NCBI GenBank assembly: GCA_027023915.1
Contig: JALVUB010000183.1
Span: 1 to 6,921, forward strand
Direction of reading: 5' to 3'
From: Sedimenticola sp.
GTDB lineage: Bacteria; Pseudomonadota; Gammaproteobacteria; Chromatiales; Chromatiaceae
DNA length: 6,921 nucleotides
The notes beneath the pieces are model-generated. The model did no database searches. It was not told the DNA's origin and saw only the letters and a program-made list of their open reading frames with translations. Below are positions 6,518-6,921 of this stretch, one piece after another (the first letter of the stretch is position 1; each line of letters opens with the position of its first letter). A program made the translations under genes and the position numbers.

Positions 6518-6921
6518 ATCTGTTGAATCAGCTTCAGCCATGGCACTGGGCACTGCTCGGCGTGGTGTTGGTGATTTTGGAGATCTTCATGCCCGGCGTG
6601 TACCTTCTTTGGCTGGGGATCGCCGCCGGCATCATTGCCCTCTTCTACTGGCTGTTTCCAGAGATGAGCTGGCAGCTTCAGGTGCTCGGCTTCGGCGTTC
6701 TCTCCATTCTTTCCGTGGCCGTGGGCTACTGGTGGCTCAACCGCCATCCCCTGGCCAGCGACCAGCCGGCGCTCAACCGGCGCGCGGAGCAATATGTGGG
6801 CCGGGTTTTTACGCTGGATGAGCCTATCGTCAACGGTCGCGGCAAGCTGCGGGTCGATGACACCCTCTGGAGCATCGAGGGACCCGAGTGCGAAGCCGGC
6901 AGCCGTGTGAAGGTGACCGGC
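6514..6921 (+). CDS. ybbJ: NfeD family membrane protein, YbbJ type (3' end outside window)
   Basis: The first 136 residues of a short NfeD protein are visible, running open to the window edge. Start is GTG, overlapping the SPFH stop as GTGA, so the two are probably translationally coupled. Two or three hydrophobic segments lie at about 12-25, 29-48 and 55-75, with an early WHWALLGVVLVILEIFMPG stretch. A soluble OB-fold domain of the NfeD C-terminal type follows from about 87. Its block LNRRAEQYVGRVFTLDEP then IVNGRGKLRVDDTLW closely parallels E. coli YbbJ (LNQRGQQLIGRRF..., VNGRGHMRVGD...W). NfeD proteins partner with SPFH/stomatin proteins, the OB domain being thought to mediate interaction. 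This is the short form without an N-terminal ClpP-like protease domain. Compared with YbbJ (about 150 residues), only about 10-15 residues should be missing. No truncation or frameshift is seen. Confidence 0.9.
   Translation, partial: MNLLNQLQPWHWALLGVVLVILEIFMPGVYLLWLGIAAGIIALFYWLFPEMSWQLQVLGFGVLSILSVAVGYWWLNRHPLASDQPALNRRAEQYVGRVFTLDEPIVNGRGKLRVDDTLWSIEGPECEAGSRVKVTG

Noticed and set aside
5513..6553. A 346-codon minus-strand open frame opposite the SPFH gene
   Set aside because: Its repeat-like LGL/FRLKNL segment is simply the reverse of the SPFH coiled-coil repeats. The plus-strand protein is clearly real.
6540..6821. A 93-codon plus-strand open frame near the right end
   Set aside because: It is out of frame with the NfeD gene starting at GTG 6514, which has a strong binding site and a clear family match.

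Overview
The window is a tightly packed run of six genes, all on the + strand, with no gap longer than 31 bases. The base composition looks GC-rich, about 60% by eye, with strong G/C preference at third codon positions. Gene types and protein wording suggest a Gram-negative bacterium, most likely a proteobacterium (possibly gammaproteobacterial). That assignment is inference. There are no RNA genes, mobile elements, CRISPR arrays or convincing terminators, and the layout fits one transcription unit entered from upstream of the window.

Left part (1-2987): the C-terminal half of a rhomboid intramembrane serine protease ends with a TAG directly abutting the ATG of a full-length acetate-kinase-family protein. 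That protein ends the same way against the ATG of a complete beta-CASP metallo-beta-lactamase ribonuclease. The acetate-kinase homologue keeps the fold signatures and some catalytic residues. It has replaced several otherwise near-invariant active-site residues, so it may be a pseudoenzyme or have a new substrate. It is the most unusual gene here.

Middle (2998-5568): a complete P3A-type (plasma-membrane H+-ATPase-like) P-type ATPase. It has all catalytic motifs and the proton-transport Asp, Arg and Asn positions. It lacks a C-terminal autoinhibitory tail and carries an extra charged, helical insert of about 50 residues in the cytoplasmic P-domain region.

Right part (5600-6921): an SPFH/stomatin-prohibitin protein of the QmcA type followed by its usual partner, a short NfeD-family protein of the YbbJ type, which runs off the window end. 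The two overlap by 4 bases.

Possible joint role (inference): membrane energisation and membrane-quality functions (proton pump, SPFH/NfeD microdomain, rhomboid protease) are co-expressed with an RNA-processing nuclease and an acyl-phosphate-kinase relative, possibly as a stress or pH-homeostasis operon. No wholly unknown gene family is visible. The novelty lies in the degenerate kinase, the pump insert and the gene combination.
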